Shown here piece by piece: positions 1 through 9,419 of a stretch of 47,187 bases of DNA. Positions within the stretch are counted from its first letter, which is position 1. Each line of letters begins with the position of its first letter. Position numbers and translations under genes: made by a program. Source of the stretch: CAYXGZ01 sp964464755 (GTDB taxonomy: Bacteria; Planctomycetota; MHYJ01; JACPRB01); the NCBI GenBank assembly GCA_964464755.1, contig CAYXGZ010000027.1, forward strand, positions 1 through 47,187, written 5' to 3'. Under the pieces are notes generated by a model. It worked only from the letters and a program-made list of their open reading frames with translations. It was not told the DNA's origin and searched no databases.

Positions 1-1202
<1,202 letters not shown>

Positions 1203-1211
1203 ACCGGCGCA

Positions 1212-1217
1212 AGTGTA
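1212..1217 (-). promoter_or_regulatory. Putative -10 (TACACT) of the FHA-sigma54 activator gene
   Basis: On the minus strand TACACT lies 9 nt before the ATG at 1202, leaving room for only a few nucleotides of leader. It is embedded in the 8-bp palindrome GTGTACAC (1213-1220), which could also be an operator. There is no convincing -35. Confidence 0.35.
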
Positions 1218-1259
1218 CACCGGGGGGCCGGGGGACCGGAACCCCGCGGGGCCCCCTGC

Positions 1260-1265
1260 TATAAT
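1260..1265 (+). promoter_or_regulatory. Putative -10 (TATAAT) of the ABC exporter operon, leaderless arrangement
   Basis: A perfect TATAAT ends 11 nt before the ATG at 1277. A transcript starting 6-9 nt downstream of it would carry only about 2-5 nt of leader. No Shine-Dalgarno is present and no good -35 is visible. A/T hexamers are rare in this GC-rich sequence. Confidence 0.5.
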
Positions 1266-1276
1266 CGGCCGCCTCG

Positions 1277-3037
1277 ATGCGCTCCCTCCTCCGCCTCAAG
1301 CCGTACCTCGCCCGGGTCCGGGGCCCCTACCTCGCCGGCCTCGCCGTCGTCGTCCTCGCCTCCGCCGCGCAGATGGCCGCGCCCTGGCTCGTGAAGGCGG
1401 CCGTCGAGGCCCTCGAGCGCGGCGCCCGACGGGAGTTCGTCTGGACCGCGGCCGGCGCGCTGCTCCTCTTCGCCGCGATGCGCGGCGCCCTCGTCTTCGG
1501 CGCCCGCACCGCCCTGCTCTTCGCCTCCCGCCGCGTCGAGTACGACCTCCGCGCCGACCTCTTCTCCCACCTCGCCCGGCTCCCCGCCCGCTGGTTGGAC
1601 CGCCAGCGCAGCGGCGACCTCACCTCGCGCCTCATCAACGACCTCGAGGGCGTGCGCATGCTCGTCGGCATCGGCGCCATGTCCCTCGCCAGCACCGGCC
1701 TCACCTTCCTCTTCAGCATGGCCGGCATGTGGCTGCTCGACCCCCGCCTCGCGCTGATCACCCTCGTGCCCCTCGGCATGGTCACCGCCGTCACCGCGCT
1801 CAGCGGCCCGGGCCTCCACCGCCGCTCCCTCGCCGTCCAGGACCAGCTCTCCGACCTCTCGGCCCGGGCCCAGGAGAACTTCTCCGGGATGCGCGTCGTG
1901 AAGGCCTTCGCCCGCGAGGAGCGCGAGATCGAGGCCTACCGCGGGGCCTGCGACGAGTACCGCCGCCGCAACCTCTCCCTGGCCTGGTTCCGCGGCTCCG
2001 CCTGGGCCCTCATGACGCTCTTCATGGAGGGCGCCATCCTCGCCACGCTCTACTTCGGCGGGCGCGGCATCATCGAGGGCCACTTCACCAAGGCCGAGCT
2101 CGCCGCCTTCACCGCCTACCAGCTCATGCTCGTCTGGCCGATGATCGCGATCGGCTGGGTCGTCAACCTCGCCCAGCGCGGCGCCGCCTGCCTGGGCCGC
2201 CTCACCGAGATCCTCGACCTCCCCGCCGCCCCCGGAGTCGACGGGCCCGACGACCGGACCCCCGTCGCCGGCGCCCTCGAGATCCGCGACCTCACCTTCG
2301 CCCACGACGGCCAGGAGGGCGCCCCCGCCCTCCGCGGCGTCTCCTTCCGCGTCGAGCCCGGCTCCCGCGTCGGCATCGTCGGGCGCACCGGCTCCGGCAA
2401 GAGCACCCTGCTCTCCCTGCTCGTGCGCGACTACGAGCCGCCGCCCGGGACGATCTTCCTCGACGGCCGCGACCTCGTGACCATCCCGGTCGACCGACTG
2501 CGCCGCCACGTCGCCGGCGTCCCCCAGGACGTCTTCCTGTTCTCCGACTCCCTGCGCGCGAACATCGCCTTCGGCGCGGTCGGCGACGCGGCCCCGGCCG
2601 TCGTCGAGGAGGCGGCCCGGATCTCCCGCATCGCCGCCGACGCCGAGCGCTTCCCCGGCCGGCTCGACCAGGTCGTCGGCGAGCGCGGCGTCACCCTCTC
2701 CGGCGGCCAGAAGCAGCGCACCGCCCTCGCCCGCGCGATCGCCCGCGACCCCGCCGTGCTCCTGCTCGACGACGCCCTCTCGGCCGTCGACGCGCGGACC
2801 GAGCGCGAGATCCTCGGCGAGCTCGGCGCCTGGGCGAAGGGCCGGACCTCGATCATCGTCACGCACCGGCTCGCGGCCATCCTCGACTGCGACCTCGTCG
2901 TCGTCCTCGAGGACGGGCGCGTCGCCGAGTCCGGCCCGCCCTCCGAGCTCCTGCGCCGCGGCGGCGCCTTCGCCCGGCTCGCCGAGCGCCAGCGCATCGC
3001 CGAGGAGATCGGCGCCGACCCGGGGGTGGCCGAGTGA
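1277..3037 (+). CDS. ABC exporter half-transporter, subunit with degenerate Walker B (MsbA/MdlB-like)
   Basis: This 586-aa protein has an N-terminal six-helix exporter membrane domain (about residues 15-310) and a C-terminal nucleotide-binding domain. Visible motifs are Walker A GRTGSGKST, signature LSGGQ, Walker B LLLDD and switch THRL. The catalytic glutamate after Walker B is replaced by aspartate (LLLDDALSAVD). In heterodimeric exporters such as TM287/288 or BmrCD this marks the subunit contributing the non-hydrolysing site. The stop codon overlaps the GTG of the second half-transporter by 4 nt, so the two are probably made in equal amounts and form a heterodimer in the inner membrane. 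The substrate is unknown; lptF and lptG downstream suggest lipid or envelope export. Confidence 0.92.
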   Translation: MRSLLRLKPYLARVRGPYLAGLAVVVLASAAQMAAPWLVKAAVEALERGARREFVWTAAGALLLFAAMRGALVFGARTALLFASRRVEYDLRADLFSHLARLPARWLDRQRSGDLTSRLINDLEGVRMLVGIGAMSLASTGLTFLFSMAGMWLLDPRLALITLVPLGMVTAVTALSGPGLHRRSLAVQDQLSDLSARAQENFSGMRVVKAFAREEREIEAYRGACDEYRRRNLSLAWFRGSAWALMTLFMEGAILATLYFGGRGIIEGHFTKAELAAFTAYQLMLVWPMIAIGWVVNLAQRGAACLGRLTEILDLPAAPGVDGPDDRTPVAGALEIRDLTFAHDGQEGAPALRGVSFRVEPGSRVGIVGRTGSGKSTLLSLLVRDYEPPPGTIFLDGRDLVTIPVDRLRRHVAGVPQDVFLFSDSLRANIAFGAVGDAAPAVVEEAARISRIAADAERFPGRLDQVVGERGVTLSGGQKQRTALARAIARDPAVLLLDDALSAVDARTEREILGELGAWAKGRTSIIVTHRLAAILDCDLVVVLEDGRVAESGPPSELLRRGGAFARLAERQRIAEEIGADPGVAE

Positions 3038-4809
3038 GCGCGCCCCTGCACGAGGAGGAGGAGCTCGGGAAGGCCTACGACGGCCGGCTCATGCGGCGCT
3101 TCCTCGCGGAGGTCCGCCCGCGGACCCCGATGATCCTGCTCGCCCTGCTGCTCGGCGTCGCCAAGGCGGCCTGCGACGTCGCGACGGCCCCCATCCTCAA
3201 GGAGGTCGTGGACGGCCCCGTCGCCCGGGGCGACCTCGGCGGCCTCGCGGGCGGCGCCCTCCTCTTCCTCGCGGCCATCGTCGGCATGGCGCTCTTCGAG
3301 TTCCTCGAGATCATCGTCCTCAACCTGCTCGGCCAGCGCGTCATCCTCGACCTGCGCATGAAGGTCTTCGCGAAGCTCCAGCGCCTGCCGCTGCCCTTCT
3401 TCGACCGCAACCCGGTGGGCCGGCTCATGATCCGCGTCACCTCGGACGTCGAGAACCTCAACGAGCTGCTCACCTCGGGCCTGGTCGCCGTCGTCGCGGA
3501 CGTCTTCCTGATCGTCGGCGTGCTCGGGATGATGTTCTGGACGAGCTGGCGCATGGCCCTCGTGACCCTCGCCCCCATGCCCCTGATGGTCGTCGCCGTC
3601 CTCGTCTTCCGCCGGATCGCCCGGGGCCAGTACCGCGAGGTGCGCGTGAAGATCGCGCGCCTCAACTCCTACCTCAACGAGTGCGTCAACGGCATGCGCA
3701 CGATCCGCCTCTTCGGGCGCGGCCCCTCCGTCTTCGCCCGCTTCGCCGGCCTCGCCTCCGACTACCGCGACGCGAGCAACCGCACCGTGGTCACCTACTC
3801 CGTCTTCTACCCGGTCGTGGACGTCATCGGCGCCTGCTCCGCCGCGATCCTCCTCGCCTACGGCGGCCTCTCCATCCTCGAGGGCTCCCTCAGCTTCGGC
3901 GCCTTCCTCGCGTTCTGGTACCTCGCCCAGAAGTTCCTCCAGCCCGTCCGCGACCTCTCGGAGAAGTACAACGTCCTCCAGGCCGCCATGGCCTCCGGCG
4001 AGCGCATCTTCCTCCTGCTCGACGAGCCCTCCACCCAGCACGTCCCCGCGGTCCCCGCCTCGCCGCCGCCGCGCGGGGAGCTCGTCTTCGAGGACGTGCG
4101 CTTCAGCTACGACGGGAAGACGCCCGTCCTCGACGGCGTCAGCTTCCGCGTCGCCCCGGGCGAGAGCGTGGCCCTCGTCGGCGTCACCGGCGCGGGCAAG
4201 ACGACGATCACGAGCCTCCTGCTCCGCCTCTACGACGTGACCGGCGGCCGCATCCTCGTGGACGGCGTCGACGTGCGCGAGCAGGACCCCGAGGCCCTCC
4301 GCCGCCGCTTCGGCCTCGTCCTCCAGGACGTCTTCCTCTTCGCCGGCAGCGTCCGCGACAACCTCCGGCTCGGCGACGCGAGCCTCTCCGACGCCCGGCT
4401 CCGCGAGGCGCTCCGGGCCGCGGGCGCCGAGGGCTTCGTCGACCGACTCCCGGGCGGCCTCGACGCCGACGTCCGCGAGCGCGGCTCCGTCCTCTCCGCG
4501 GGCCAGCGGCAGCTGCTCTCCGTCGCCCGGGCCCTCGCGTTCGACCGGCCGATCCTCATCCTCGACGAGGCGACGTCGAGCGTGGACTCCGAGACCGAGG
4601 CGACCATCCAGGCCGCGCTCGAGAAGCTCCTCGCGGGCCGCAGCTCCGTCGTCGTCGCCCACCGGCTCTCGACGATCCGCCACGTCGACCGCATCCTCGT
4701 GCTCCAGAACGGCCGGCTCGTCGAGGAGGGCCCGCACGCGGAGCTCGTGAAGCGCGACGGCCTCTACGCGAAGCTCTGCCGCATCCAGTTCGGGGCCGCG
4801 CCCGCGTGA
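3034..4809 (+). CDS. ABC exporter half-transporter, partner subunit (MsbA/MdlA-like)
   Basis: This 591-aa protein starts at a GTG that overlaps the previous stop codon (GTGA). It has six predicted membrane helices (about residues 30-320) followed by a nucleotide-binding domain with Walker A GVTGAGKTT, Walker B LILDEATSSVD with an intact catalytic Glu, and switch histidine AHRL. Its signature is LSAGQ instead of LSGGQ. In an asymmetric heterodimer the weak signature of this subunit pairs with the Asp-type Walker B of the first subunit, leaving one consensus ATP site. The frame is also open far upstream inside the first gene, but homology and overlap place the start at 3034. The substrate is not predictable; lipid A core or a drug are options. 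Confidence 0.92.
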   Translation: MSAPLHEEEELGKAYDGRLMRRFLAEVRPRTPMILLALLLGVAKAACDVATAPILKEVVDGPVARGDLGGLAGGALLFLAAIVGMALFEFLEIIVLNLLGQRVILDLRMKVFAKLQRLPLPFFDRNPVGRLMIRVTSDVENLNELLTSGLVAVVADVFLIVGVLGMMFWTSWRMALVTLAPMPLMVVAVLVFRRIARGQYREVRVKIARLNSYLNECVNGMRTIRLFGRGPSVFARFAGLASDYRDASNRTVVTYSVFYPVVDVIGACSAAILLAYGGLSILEGSLSFGAFLAFWYLAQKFLQPVRDLSEKYNVLQAAMASGERIFLLLDEPSTQHVPAVPASPPPRGELVFEDVRFSYDGKTPVLDGVSFRVAPGESVALVGVTGAGKTTITSLLLRLYDVTGGRILVDGVDVREQDPEALRRRFGLVLQDVFLFAGSVRDNLRLGDASLSDARLREALRAAGAEGFVDRLPGGLDADVRERGSVLSAGQRQLLSVARALAFDRPILILDEATSSVDSETEATIQAALEKLLAGRSSVVVAHRLSTIRHVDRILVLQNGRLVEEGPHAELVKRDGLYAKLCRIQFGAAPA

Positions 4810-4837
4810 AGCCCCTTTCCCCCGCCCGGCGCCGGGG

Positions 4838-4843
4838 TATCAT
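4838..4843 (+). promoter_or_regulatory. Putative -10 (TATCAT) before lptF
   Basis: TATCAT ends 9 nt before the ATG at 4853, inside the 43-nt gap after the ABC genes. No Shine-Dalgarno precedes lptF. This is the same leaderless geometry as at 1277 and 9420. The -35 region is poor (TTTCCC at 4816-4821, 16-nt spacer). Confidence 0.4.
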
Positions 4844-4852
4844 GGCGGGCCG

Positions 4853-5929
4853 ATGATCCTCCAGCGGTACATCCTCCGCGAGCTCGTCCTCACCTTCGCG
4901 GTGGCCCTCGTCGTCATGCTCGCGGTCTGCGCCGTGGGGCTGATCCTCCAGATGGTCCGGATGTACGACGTGGACCTCGACTTCCTCTCGACGGCGGTGC
5001 CCGTCGCGGCGGGCTACATGGCGCCCTGGGCGGTCCTCGTCGCCGCCACGATCACCCCCGCGATGGTCTACGGGCGGCTGGGCGCCGACCACGAGATCGA
5101 CGCGATGCGCACGAGCGGCATCCACGCCTCGCGCATCGTCGCCCCGGCCGTGCTCTTCTCCGTCGGCGTGTTCCTGCTCGCCTTCTTCGCGCACCACGAG
5201 GTGACCCCGCGGGCCCGCTACGCCCAGCGCAAGCTCTCCCGCGAGGCGGGCCAGACCATCCTCGACAACCCGCCGCCCGGCCGCCAGGTCCTCTCGATGG
5301 GCAAGCGCGCCTACCTCAGCTACACGGACGCCGTCGGCGGCACGCTGACCCACCCCTTCCTCACGCTCCTCAACGAGAAGGCCCAGCCCCAGACCGAGTA
5401 CCGCGGCCGCGAGGGCAAGGTCCGCCTCAGCGGCCCCTCCGAGGCCTCCATCACGATCTCCCAGGGCTACATGACCGAGTACGAGACGATCAACGGCGTG
5501 CGGACCGTCAAGCACCAGGGCCAGCTCGGCACGACGACGACGCTCACGATCCCCCTCGAGGACCCCTACGGCCAGCCCAAGGGCGCGCGCGACATGGCGG
5601 GCCTCGAGCTCCTCGGCGAGTGGATCCGCAACGAGGGCCGGATCCGGCGCGAGTTCTACACGGAGTTCCAGCTCCGCAACGCGAAGGCGCTCGGCCCGGT
5701 CTGCCTCATCCTCCTCGCCCTCCCCATCGGCATCTTCGTCCGCAAGGGCACGCGGATGGCCGGCCTCGGCATCGCCCTGCCGCCGATCCTCGGCTACTTC
5801 GTCCTGCACTTCTTCGGCGAGAGCCTGGCGAACCGGGACATCGTCTCGCCGGAGGTCGGCGCGTTCGGCGCGGACGCCGTCGTCCTCGCCGTCGCCCTGG
5901 TGCTGCTCGCGAAGGTCTTCCGGCAATGA
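4853..5929 (+). CDS. lptF: LptF/LptG family permease (LPS export), LptF-like
   Basis: This 358-aa YjgP/YjgQ-family protein begins MILQRYILREL, typical of LptF. It has paired N-terminal helices (about residues 10-120, with two further segments), a central periplasmic beta-jellyroll-like region (about 130-260) and C-terminal helices (about 275-355). In the LptB2FG complex these permeases extract LPS from the inner membrane and pass it to the periplasmic bridge, so their presence implies an outer membrane with an LPS-like lipid. The stop overlaps the start of lptG (ATGA). Which paralogue is LptF and which LptG is judged from the N-termini only. No lptB or lptC is in the window. Confidence 0.85.
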   Translation: MILQRYILRELVLTFAVALVVMLAVCAVGLILQMVRMYDVDLDFLSTAVPVAAGYMAPWAVLVAATITPAMVYGRLGADHEIDAMRTSGIHASRIVAPAVLFSVGVFLLAFFAHHEVTPRARYAQRKLSREAGQTILDNPPPGRQVLSMGKRAYLSYTDAVGGTLTHPFLTLLNEKAQPQTEYRGREGKVRLSGPSEASITISQGYMTEYETINGVRTVKHQGQLGTTTTLTIPLEDPYGQPKGARDMAGLELLGEWIRNEGRIRREFYTEFQLRNAKALGPVCLILLALPIGIFVRKGTRMAGLGIALPPILGYFVLHFFGESLANRDIVSPEVGAFGADAVVLAVALVLLAKVFRQ

Positions 5930-7038
5930 AGATCCTGGACCGCTACGTCCTCAAGAGCTTCCTCGCGGCCCTCGGCCTCACGGTCGCGGTCTTCGTCGGC
6001 CTCTTCCTCGCCATCGACCTCTCGAGCAAGCTCCCCCGCATCCTCGCGCTGAAGAACGTCGCGACCGGCGAGTTCCTGCTCCGCTACTACGGCGTGCGCA
6101 TCCCTCTATTCCTCCACGTCGTGCTGCCCGCGGTCTCCCTCTTCGCGGCCATGTTCACGGTCATCCGCCTCCAGAAGACCAACGAGCTGCTCCCGATGGT
6201 CACCTCGGGCGTCAGCCTGCGGCGCCTCAGCCTCGGCTTCATCATCAGCGCCTTCGCCTGCGCCGGGATCATGGCCGTCCTCGACGAGTTCGTCCTCCCG
6301 GACCTCATGACCGCGATGGGCGAGACGGACGACCTGCTCGTCAGCGACCGCCCCACGCGCAACGCGATCGCCTACGACGGCAGCGGCACCTACATCTTCA
6401 TGCAGGAGTACGACCGCGGGAAGCGCGTCATGACGCGCGTCGCCGTCCAGCGGATGCGCGGCGACGGGACCCTCTCGGCCATGATCCGCGCCGAGCGCTG
6501 CGCCTGGGACCGCGACCTGCGCCGCTGGAGGCTGACGGACGGCGAGATCACCCCGCACGACGGCAAGGGCGAGCCGCTCATCGTCTACGACCCCAAGAAG
6601 TCCGCGCCGCAGCGCCGCGTGGACCCCATCCCCCCGGAGGGGCTGCTCCTCGACGCCGAGCTGACCCCCGAGGACATGCAGCGCAAGTTCTCGCTCTCGG
6701 GCCGCTACTACCGCCTCCAGGACCTCCTCGAGCTCAACCGCCGCTACCCGCACGCGGCGACCTTCCGGATGCAGCTCCACGCGAAGTTCACGACGCCGCT
6801 CGGGGCCGTGGTGCTCCTCTTCCTCGGCCTCCCCTTCGTCGCGACGGCCCACTCGCGCAGCTTCTGGGTCGGCATCGCGACCTGCCTGCTGCTGACGATC
6901 TCCTACTACGCCGCCTACTTCCTGCTCTACCAGGGTGGCAACCGCGGGGACTGGGTCGACCCGGTCGTCGCCGCCTGGACCCCGACCCTGCTCTTCGGGG
7001 GTATCGGGCTCGTCGGGTTCCAGCGGATGCGGAGCTAG
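5926..7038 (+). CDS. lptG: LptF/LptG family permease (LPS export), LptG-like
   Basis: This 370-aa second permease begins MKILDRYVLKSFLAAL, the usual LptG opening. It has the same architecture as its neighbour: N-terminal helices, a periplasmic domain (about residues 130-270) and three or four C-terminal helices ending near residue 365. The ATG at 5926 overlaps the lptF stop by 4 nt, so the two are translationally coupled, as expected for heterodimer partners. An upstream in-frame extension within lptF is a shadow. The 3' end overlaps the convergent hpt gene by 4 nt, leaving no room for a conventional terminator. Confidence 0.85.
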   Translation: MKILDRYVLKSFLAALGLTVAVFVGLFLAIDLSSKLPRILALKNVATGEFLLRYYGVRIPLFLHVVLPAVSLFAAMFTVIRLQKTNELLPMVTSGVSLRRLSLGFIISAFACAGIMAVLDEFVLPDLMTAMGETDDLLVSDRPTRNAIAYDGSGTYIFMQEYDRGKRVMTRVAVQRMRGDGTLSAMIRAERCAWDRDLRRWRLTDGEITPHDGKGEPLIVYDPKKSAPQRRVDPIPPEGLLLDAELTPEDMQRKFSLSGRYYRLQDLLELNRRYPHAATFRMQLHAKFTTPLGAVVLLFLGLPFVATAHSRSFWVGIATCLLLTISYYAAYFLLYQGGNRGDWVDPVVAAWTPTLLFGGIGLVGFQRMRS

Positions 7039-7550
7039 CCGACGACGCCGACGTACGGCAGCTCCCGCCAGGCCCCCGCCGCGTCCAGGCCGTAGCCCAC
7101 GACGAAGCGGTCCGGGATGTCGAAGCCCACGTGGTCGAGGGGCACGTCGATCACCATCCGGGCCTTCTTCCGCAGCAGCGCGCAGAACTTCAGCGAGCGC
7201 GGCCGCAGCTTCCTCAGCGCCGCGAGCAGCGCGGCGGCCGAGCGACCGGTGTCGACGATGTCCTCGACGACGACCAGGTCCCGGCCCCGCAGCGAGGCCT
7301 CGGGCCTCAGGCGCCAGCGAATGCGGCCGGTGGAGCGGGTCCCCGCGCCGTAGGAGGAGAGGGAGACGAAGGCGAAGCGGACCGGGACGCGGAGGCGGCG
7401 CGCGAGGTCGGCGGCGAACACGAAGGCGCCGTCGAGCGCCACGACGAGGGTCAGCGGGCGGCCCCGGGCCCCCCGCTCCAGCTCGGCCGCCAGGCGGGCG
7501 ACCCCGGCCCGGAGCTTCCGCTCCGGGATGAGGACGCGCGGGCGGGCCAA
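7035..7550 (-). CDS. hpt: Hypoxanthine phosphoribosyltransferase
   Basis: This 171-aa type I phosphoribosyltransferase converts hypoxanthine or guanine plus PRPP to IMP or GMP (purine salvage, cytoplasmic). The PRPP-binding loop VVVEDIVDTGRS is near residue 97, the flexible-loop SLSSYGAGT near 62 and the family-typical FVVGYGLDAAG near 148. Length is normal. It lies 10 nt downstream of the HEAT/pseudopilin-like gene on the same strand and is probably co-transcribed with it, although no functional link is evident. The start ATG at 7550 is the only good candidate. It converges on and overlaps lptG by 4 nt. Confidence 0.92.
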   Translation of the reverse strand: MARPRVLIPERKLRAGVARLAAELERGARGRPLTLVVALDGAFVFAADLARRLRVPVRFAFVSLSSYGAGTRSTGRIRWRLRPEASLRGRDLVVVEDIVDTGRSAAALLAALRKLRPRSLKFCALLRKKARMVIDVPLDHVGFDIPDRFVVGYGLDAAGAWRELPYVGVVG

Positions 7551-7560
7551 CCCGGCCGCC

Positions 7561-9303
7561 CTACTTCTTCTTGTACTCGAGGTCGGCGTCGCCGTCGGCG
7601 CCGCCCTCCTTGCCGTCCGCCCCGAGGCTCTTCAGCGTGAACGTGGAGCCGTCGGCGCCGGGCGCGTAGCTCAACGGGTTGCGGAACGCGTCGCGGCCGT
7701 CGTCGCTGACGTAGGGCTTCTCCCAGGTCTTGGCCCAGGTCGGGCGGTTGCGCAGGTCCTCGAGCCTCTCGGGCAGCCGGCCCTGGTCGGCCCGGAACTT
7801 GTCGATCGCCTTGCCGGTCTCGTCGACGATCTTCCGGCTCTGCTCCGCCTTCGGGCCCTTCCACTTGTCGTGGTTCCAGAGGTCGGCGGCCAGGTCGGAG
7901 CCGCCCTCGACGAGGTCCATGCCCCAGCTGACGAGGTCGAAGGGCGCGTCCTTCGTCTTCTCGCGGACGTAGTAGAGGCGCGAGTCGAAGCCGTCCGTGG
8001 GCAGCTTCTCGAGGTAGGGCTTCTCGGGGAACTTCTTCGCGTACGAGGGCTTGGTGACCAGGTCCTCGAGCTTGTCCGGGTAGCGGTCCTCGTTCTTCTT
8101 GAAGGCCTCCAGGGCGGCCGACACGGCCTCCAGCGCCTTCTTCGACTTCTCGAGCTTCACGGCCCCCCACTTGTCGTGGTTCCAGACGTCGGCGTCGTCG
8201 CCGGCGCCCCAGGCGCGGCGGTCCCGGCCGAAGCTGATCACGTCGAAGGGCGCGCCGTTGTCGCCGCGCGAGTTGTAGACCAGGGCGGTGCCCCAGGGGT
8301 CCTTGAGCTGCTCGGCCTTGAGGTAGCCGCCGTCGGGCCAGTTCTTCAGCTCCTTGCCCTCGGGCTTCTTGGCCAGGTAGTCGAGGATCGCGGGGTACTC
8401 GCCGTTGTCCGTCCGGTACTTCTCGACGGCCGCGGCGACCTCGGCGACCTGGGCGCGCACCTTGACGAGGTTCCGCTTGGTCTCCTCGCCGTCCCACCAC
8501 TTGCGCCAGGCCTCGAGCGAGGCGGCGACCGTGCTCGCGTCGCCCTCGAGGGCGCCGCGCGACACGCCGAGGATCTTCTCCAGCGCGCGGGCCGCGTGGA
8601 CCGCCACCTGCTGCTGGCTGTAGGGGTTGACCTCGGCGTTCTTCAGGAGCTTCGAGAGGCCCTCGGCCGCGCCGGCGGCCCGGAGGCGGCCCAGCGCGTC
8701 GGCCGCGGCGGCCGCGATGACGTGCTGCTTCTCGCCCGTGCCCACCTCGGCCGCGCCCTTGTCCTCCAGCGCCTTGATCAGCGGCTCGGCCGCGTCCTTG
8801 GCCCGCAGGATGCCCAGGCCGTGGATCGCGTAGTACTTCAGCCACTTGTCGAGCTCGGCCTGCTTCGACTGCAGGGCCTTCAGCAGGGCGGGCGCGGAGC
8901 GCTCGTCGGCGATCTTCGCCAGCGCGTTGGCCGCGGCGGAGGCGACGGACTGGCCGAACTCGTCGGCGTCCTTGAGGCGGGCCGTCAGGGCGTCCAGCAC
9001 CTCGGGGGAGTTGTCGCGGATGTCGCCGAGGATCTCGCAGACGAGGCGGCGCACCCGGGCGTAGGCCTGGCGCTGCTTCGCGTCCGGGGCCTTGCCCTTC
9101 GCCGCCAGCTCCTTGAGCAGCGCGGGGACCGCCTTGCGCCCGACGGCGGTGAGCTCGGCGCGGCCGGTCTCCGCGTCGCTGGACCGCTCGCTGTTGATCC
9201 GCTCGATGGCCTTCTCCAGGTCCTGCTCGAGGGGGGACTTCTCCTGGGCCGCGGCCGGCAGGGCCGCCGCGAGCACGAACGCCGCGCCGATCCAGAATCG
9301 CAT
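7561..9303 (-). CDS. Secreted HEAT-repeat protein with three tandem GspG-like (pseudopilin) domains
   Basis: This 580-aa protein has a signal peptide (residues 1-19, ending AAA). Helical HEAT-like repeats span about 40-275. Three consecutive domains resembling the globular C-terminal part of the major type II pseudopilin GspG follow, at about 281-380, 385-485 and 485-577. Domain 1 has the diagnostic pattern: helix end KYRTDNGEYP, then GGYLK, DPWG, ISFGRD and a Ca-site-like DDADVW. Domain 2 ends DLAADLWNHDKW and domain 3 has LKSLGADG with a final acidic loop. None has the N-terminal methylation helix of a pilin, so the protein should be soluble or periplasmic rather than a filament subunit. 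The start at 9303 is set by a GGAGG 6 nt upstream. Function is unknown. Confidence 0.85.
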   Translation of the reverse strand: MRFWIGAAFVLAAALPAAAQEKSPLEQDLEKAIERINSERSSDAETGRAELTAVGRKAVPALLKELAAKGKAPDAKQRQAYARVRRLVCEILGDIRDNSPEVLDALTARLKDADEFGQSVASAAANALAKIADERSAPALLKALQSKQAELDKWLKYYAIHGLGILRAKDAAEPLIKALEDKGAAEVGTGEKQHVIAAAAADALGRLRAAGAAEGLSKLLKNAEVNPYSQQQVAVHAARALEKILGVSRGALEGDASTVAASLEAWRKWWDGEETKRNLVKVRAQVAEVAAAVEKYRTDNGEYPAILDYLAKKPEGKELKNWPDGGYLKAEQLKDPWGTALVYNSRGDNGAPFDVISFGRDRRAWGAGDDADVWNHDKWGAVKLEKSKKALEAVSAALEAFKKNEDRYPDKLEDLVTKPSYAKKFPEKPYLEKLPTDGFDSRLYYVREKTKDAPFDLVSWGMDLVEGGSDLAADLWNHDKWKGPKAEQSRKIVDETGKAIDKFRADQGRLPERLEDLRNRPTWAKTWEKPYVSDDGRDAFRNPLSYAPGADGSTFTLKSLGADGKEGGADGDADLEYKKK

Positions 9304-9309
9304 GCGAAT

Positions 9310-9314
9310 CCTCC
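9310..9314 (-). promoter_or_regulatory. Shine-Dalgarno GGAGG for the HEAT/GspG-like gene
   Basis: GGAGG on the minus strand, 6 nt before the ATG at 9303. It fixes the start and contrasts with the divergent pyrF, which has none. Confidence 0.8.
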
Positions 9315-9338
9315 GTGGGTGGCTGTCGGGAACGCGGC

Positions 9339-9368
9339 ATTATAGGGAGGCGTTCCGGGGCGAGTCAA
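9339..9368 (-). promoter_or_regulatory. Sigma70-type promoter of the HEAT/GspG-like-hpt operon
   Basis: On the minus strand TTGACT (9368-9363) and a perfect TATAAT (9344-9339) are separated by 18 nt. The predicted start leaves a leader of about 28 nt containing the GGAGG site. The -35 is only 13 nt from the divergent pyrF -35. Confidence 0.75.
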
Positions 9369-9381
9369 TCGGGGCCGGACC

Positions 9382-9410
9382 TTGACGACCCCCGGCCTCC
9401 GCCCTAGAGT
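9382..9410 (+). promoter_or_regulatory. Sigma70-type promoter of pyrF, leaderless arrangement
   Basis: TTGACG (9382-9387), a 17-nt spacer and TAGAGT (9405-9410). The -10 ends only 9 nt before the ATG at 9420, so the start point should be within about 3 nt of the start codon. No Shine-Dalgarno is present. Confidence 0.65.
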
Positions 9411-9419
9411 GCCGCCACC

